Under the pieces are notes generated by a model. It worked only from the letters and a program-made list of their open reading frames with translations, was not told where the DNA came from and did not search any database. Positions 62,001 through 64,000 of a stretch of 64,000 nucleotides of DNA are shown piece after piece. This stretch comes from JAIBDK01 sp965261915. GTDB taxonomy: Bacteria > Pseudomonadota > Gammaproteobacteria > Arenicellales > Poriferihabitantaceae. The translations under genes and the position numbers were made by a program. Positions within the stretch are counted from its first letter, which is position 1, and every line of letters begins with the position of its first letter. The stretch lies in contig CBDHDW010000013.1 in assembly GCA_965261915.1 (NCBI GenBank), positions 2,418,001-2,482,000 on the forward strand, read 5' to 3'.

Positions 62001-62075
62001 CCGTTGCCATCAATAACACTTTTTGCAGAAAACTCTTAATATCAAAACAATAGACATTAACAATTAATTCTCCTT

Positions 62076-62582
62076 TTAAAAAGAACTGGACTGATATCTA
62101 ACTGTAGAAACTTGGCGGCTTTGATTAAATTTTATAACTACCGTGAGCGTTTTTTGAGACTGAGAAGCGGCACCAGAACCACTGGAACTTCCTTGTGATT
62201 GTGAAACCCCTCCTACAACTCCCCCTAGAACAGAACCGATAGCACCCAGCACCCCTCCACCTACACCTACCGATGTATTTGTTGACTGCGACGAATCTGA
62301 GTGTGACGTCTCCGTCGAAATTTTGTCATATATCCAAGTATCGTTGCCATCTGCATCCTGAGTGACAATGTTAGGCGATCCAACCGCTGCTGCCACATCC
62401 CCTTGGGACATGCCTTCTTTGATTGACGCCTGAAACAAACCAAGCGTAGTTTTTCTTTCCTGAGTCGAGCCGAGTTCTGCCTGATGCTCTGCTGCGGTCT
62501 TCTGAGGCGGCAATGGAGCACACCCAGAGAAAAGCAACGCAACACAAAAACTCAGAATGTACAAATTTTGTAGTTTAAACAT
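62076..62582 (-). CDS. Lipoprotein with SmpA/OmlA-like part
   Basis: A 168-residue protein with a lipobox signal (LSFCVALLFSGCAP, C21). A small domain with IKEGMSQGDVAAAVGSPNIV and NDTWIYDK fits the SmpA/OmlA fold that binds at the cell envelope. A glycine/serine-rich stretch follows (GGGVLGAIGSVLGGVVGGVS), with a final beta part. The role is unknown. It lies 51 bp from the second lipoprotein gene on the same strand. Confidence 0.78.
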   Translation of the reverse strand: MFKLQNLYILSFCVALLFSGCAPLPPQKTAAEHQAELGSTQERKTTLGLFQASIKEGMSQGDVAAAVGSPNIVTQDADGNDTWIYDKISTETSHSDSSQSTNTSVGVGGGVLGAIGSVLGGVVGGVSQSQGSSSGSGAASQSQKTLTVVIKFNQSRQVSTVRYQSSSF

Positions 62583-62633
62583 AATATATCTCGCTGTAAA
62601 ATGTAAAAGAAAATAGTTGTATGATTTGAGAAA

Positions 62634-63272
62634 TTACAACCGTTGCTGTTCAATGAATATGCCTTTTTCCAATTTGGTAAAAAATTCCTGATAAAATTTA
62701 GGTTCGGTTACGGCCTCATATTGCACGTTAGCTCCAAAGCCACCAATCGCCGTAGATGACAATCGTACCGACAAACGTACTCGGGTCTTTTCCCCGAACG
62801 GTGTAACCGTTACAGTCGATTCAACCGTTGAAAATTCCTGAGATGTTACGCCACCAAGACCAAAAAAACCCTTGGCAAAAGCTGTCCCGGTATCATCAAC
62901 ATTGGTTTCATGTAAACTTTTAGATGCGGATAAGAGGCCAACATCAGCATTCGCATTCTGTACAACGAAACCATCATCCTGAAGAACCGCCAAAGCGACC
63001 TGTAATACTTTCTTCGTATCTTCGGTTTCATAGCTACGCGTCTGCAATTGACGAATCTGCAATTGTGTTAGTTCTGGCTTTTTATTAGCGTCCTTTTTCG
63101 CTTGTTCACCAGAAGCCTTTCCAGCTGACAGGGCACCCTGAATAGCAGGAACAACAAGAGGTGCGACACAACCACTCACATTTATTGACGACCCTACAAT
63201 AAATGCTAACATAACCAGTACCCTAGTCCTACCACAGGAACCTAACAAATCTGTGTGTGTATGACGTTTCAT
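62634..63272 (-). CDS. Lipoprotein of unknown function
   Basis: A 212-residue protein from ATG 63272 (MKRHTHTDLLGSCGRTR...) with a lipobox IVGSSINVSGCVAP. An upstream ATG at 63305 is in frame but gives a poor signal. The body has TRSYETEDTKKVLQVALAVL and LQDDGFVVQNANADVGLLSA, typical of a small envelope domain that occurs in many lipoproteins. Possibly forms an operon with the following lipoprotein gene. Confidence 0.75.
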   Translation of the reverse strand: MKRHTHTDLLGSCGRTRVLVMLAFIVGSSINVSGCVAPLVVPAIQGALSAGKASGEQAKKDANKKPELTQLQIRQLQTRSYETEDTKKVLQVALAVLQDDGFVVQNANADVGLLSASKSLHETNVDDTGTAFAKGFFGLGGVTSQEFSTVESTVTVTPFGEKTRVRLSVRLSSTAIGGFGANVQYEAVTEPKFYQEFFTKLEKGIFIEQQRL

Positions 63273-63483
63273 ATTCACATTCTCCTCGCATAAAATTAAA
63301 AACAATCCTAATTACCACCCCAGGCTTGCTTGTGCAGCACTCAGAACCCCACCGATGCCGGAAAACCTGCTGAAAATCGGCTTGTGTTAGGCGGTAATTA
63401 GGAAAACAACTGATTGTTGCTTACACGTGGGATTCTACACTATCACTATCATAGCCGTCTACTTCCAGAGACGGGTAACTAAT

Positions 63484-63935
<452 letters not shown>

Positions 63936-64000
63936 AAGTTTGGTGTTTCGCTGACCGAAGTCCTTGAAACAATTTTTTTGGAATAGCATTATCCAAAGAC

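Overview
The window looks like a chromosomal segment of a sulfur-oxidising gammaproteobacterium, probably a chemolithotroph or symbiont with an active or recently active insertion-sequence load. Three things point there. The reverse dissimilatory sulfite reductase operon has the same gene order as in purple sulfur bacteria. A sox set without soxCD lies beside it, which is typical of organisms that store sulfur globules. The housekeeping genes (dnaN, gyrB, parAB, rsmG) are of proteobacterial type. The genus cannot be named from sequence reading alone.

Left part (1-25.2 kb), sulfur oxidation. A minus-strand operon of three genes (TauD-like oxygenase, a protein of unknown function, and a Cas6/Cmx6-like gene cut by the window edge) diverges from dsrABEFHCMKLJOPNR. 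That operon encodes siroheme sulfite reductase, the DsrEFH/DsrC sulfur relay, the DsrMKJOP membrane complex, DsrL, the DsrN siroheme amidase and DsrR. A soluble histidine kinase/response regulator pair, a Sel1-repeat protein and a GFA-family protein follow. Next come a minus-strand tusA-yeeE (thiosulfate uptake) pair, a rhodanese/metallo-beta-lactamase fusion, and soxB, soxX, soxY, soxZ, soxA, soxK with a clear terminator. Sox releases sulfur as sulfane, TusA and DsrEFH carry it to DsrC, and rDsr/DsrL/DsrMKJOP oxidise it to sulfite.

Middle part (25.3-40 kb), accessory sulfur and redox genes. A thioredoxin-like gene is broken by an IS1634-type element. After it come a rhodanese, cysG (siroheme for DsrAB), a secreted thioredoxin, a TolC-like protein, an unusually short HlyD-like adaptor and a 136-residue protein showing the Cys/HxxxH/WE pattern of sulfur oxygenase reductase. 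A two-domain secreted thioredoxin, a TrpD2-like protein, pntAB transhydrogenase and a class V aminotransferase complete the block. A second IS1634-type copy closes it.

Right part (42-64 kb), origin-proximal region, rearranged. DnaA boxes precede dnaN, but dnaA is not there. Two parS sites occupy the dnaN-gyrB gap where recF usually sits. Downstream of gyrB lie an HD-domain gene, an IS5-type element with a clean target duplication, an arsC-like gene, an IS630 element nested beside an IS30 remnant, fragments of an aminotransferase and argC, a DoxX-like membrane protein and a porin. Then come parB-parA-rsmG and a radical SAM gene on the minus strand, a DUF547 protein, a two-domain glycosyltransferase, a truncated SDR gene, two lipoproteins, and an internally deleted 16S rRNA at the right edge.

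The most unusual signals are the half-size SOR-like protein beside the TolC/mini-HlyD/thioredoxin genes, the Cas6-like gene in a sulfur locus with no CRISPR array in view, the two parS sites in place of recF, and the broken 16S gene. Family assignments rest on reading motifs and on memory of the families; no database search was run.
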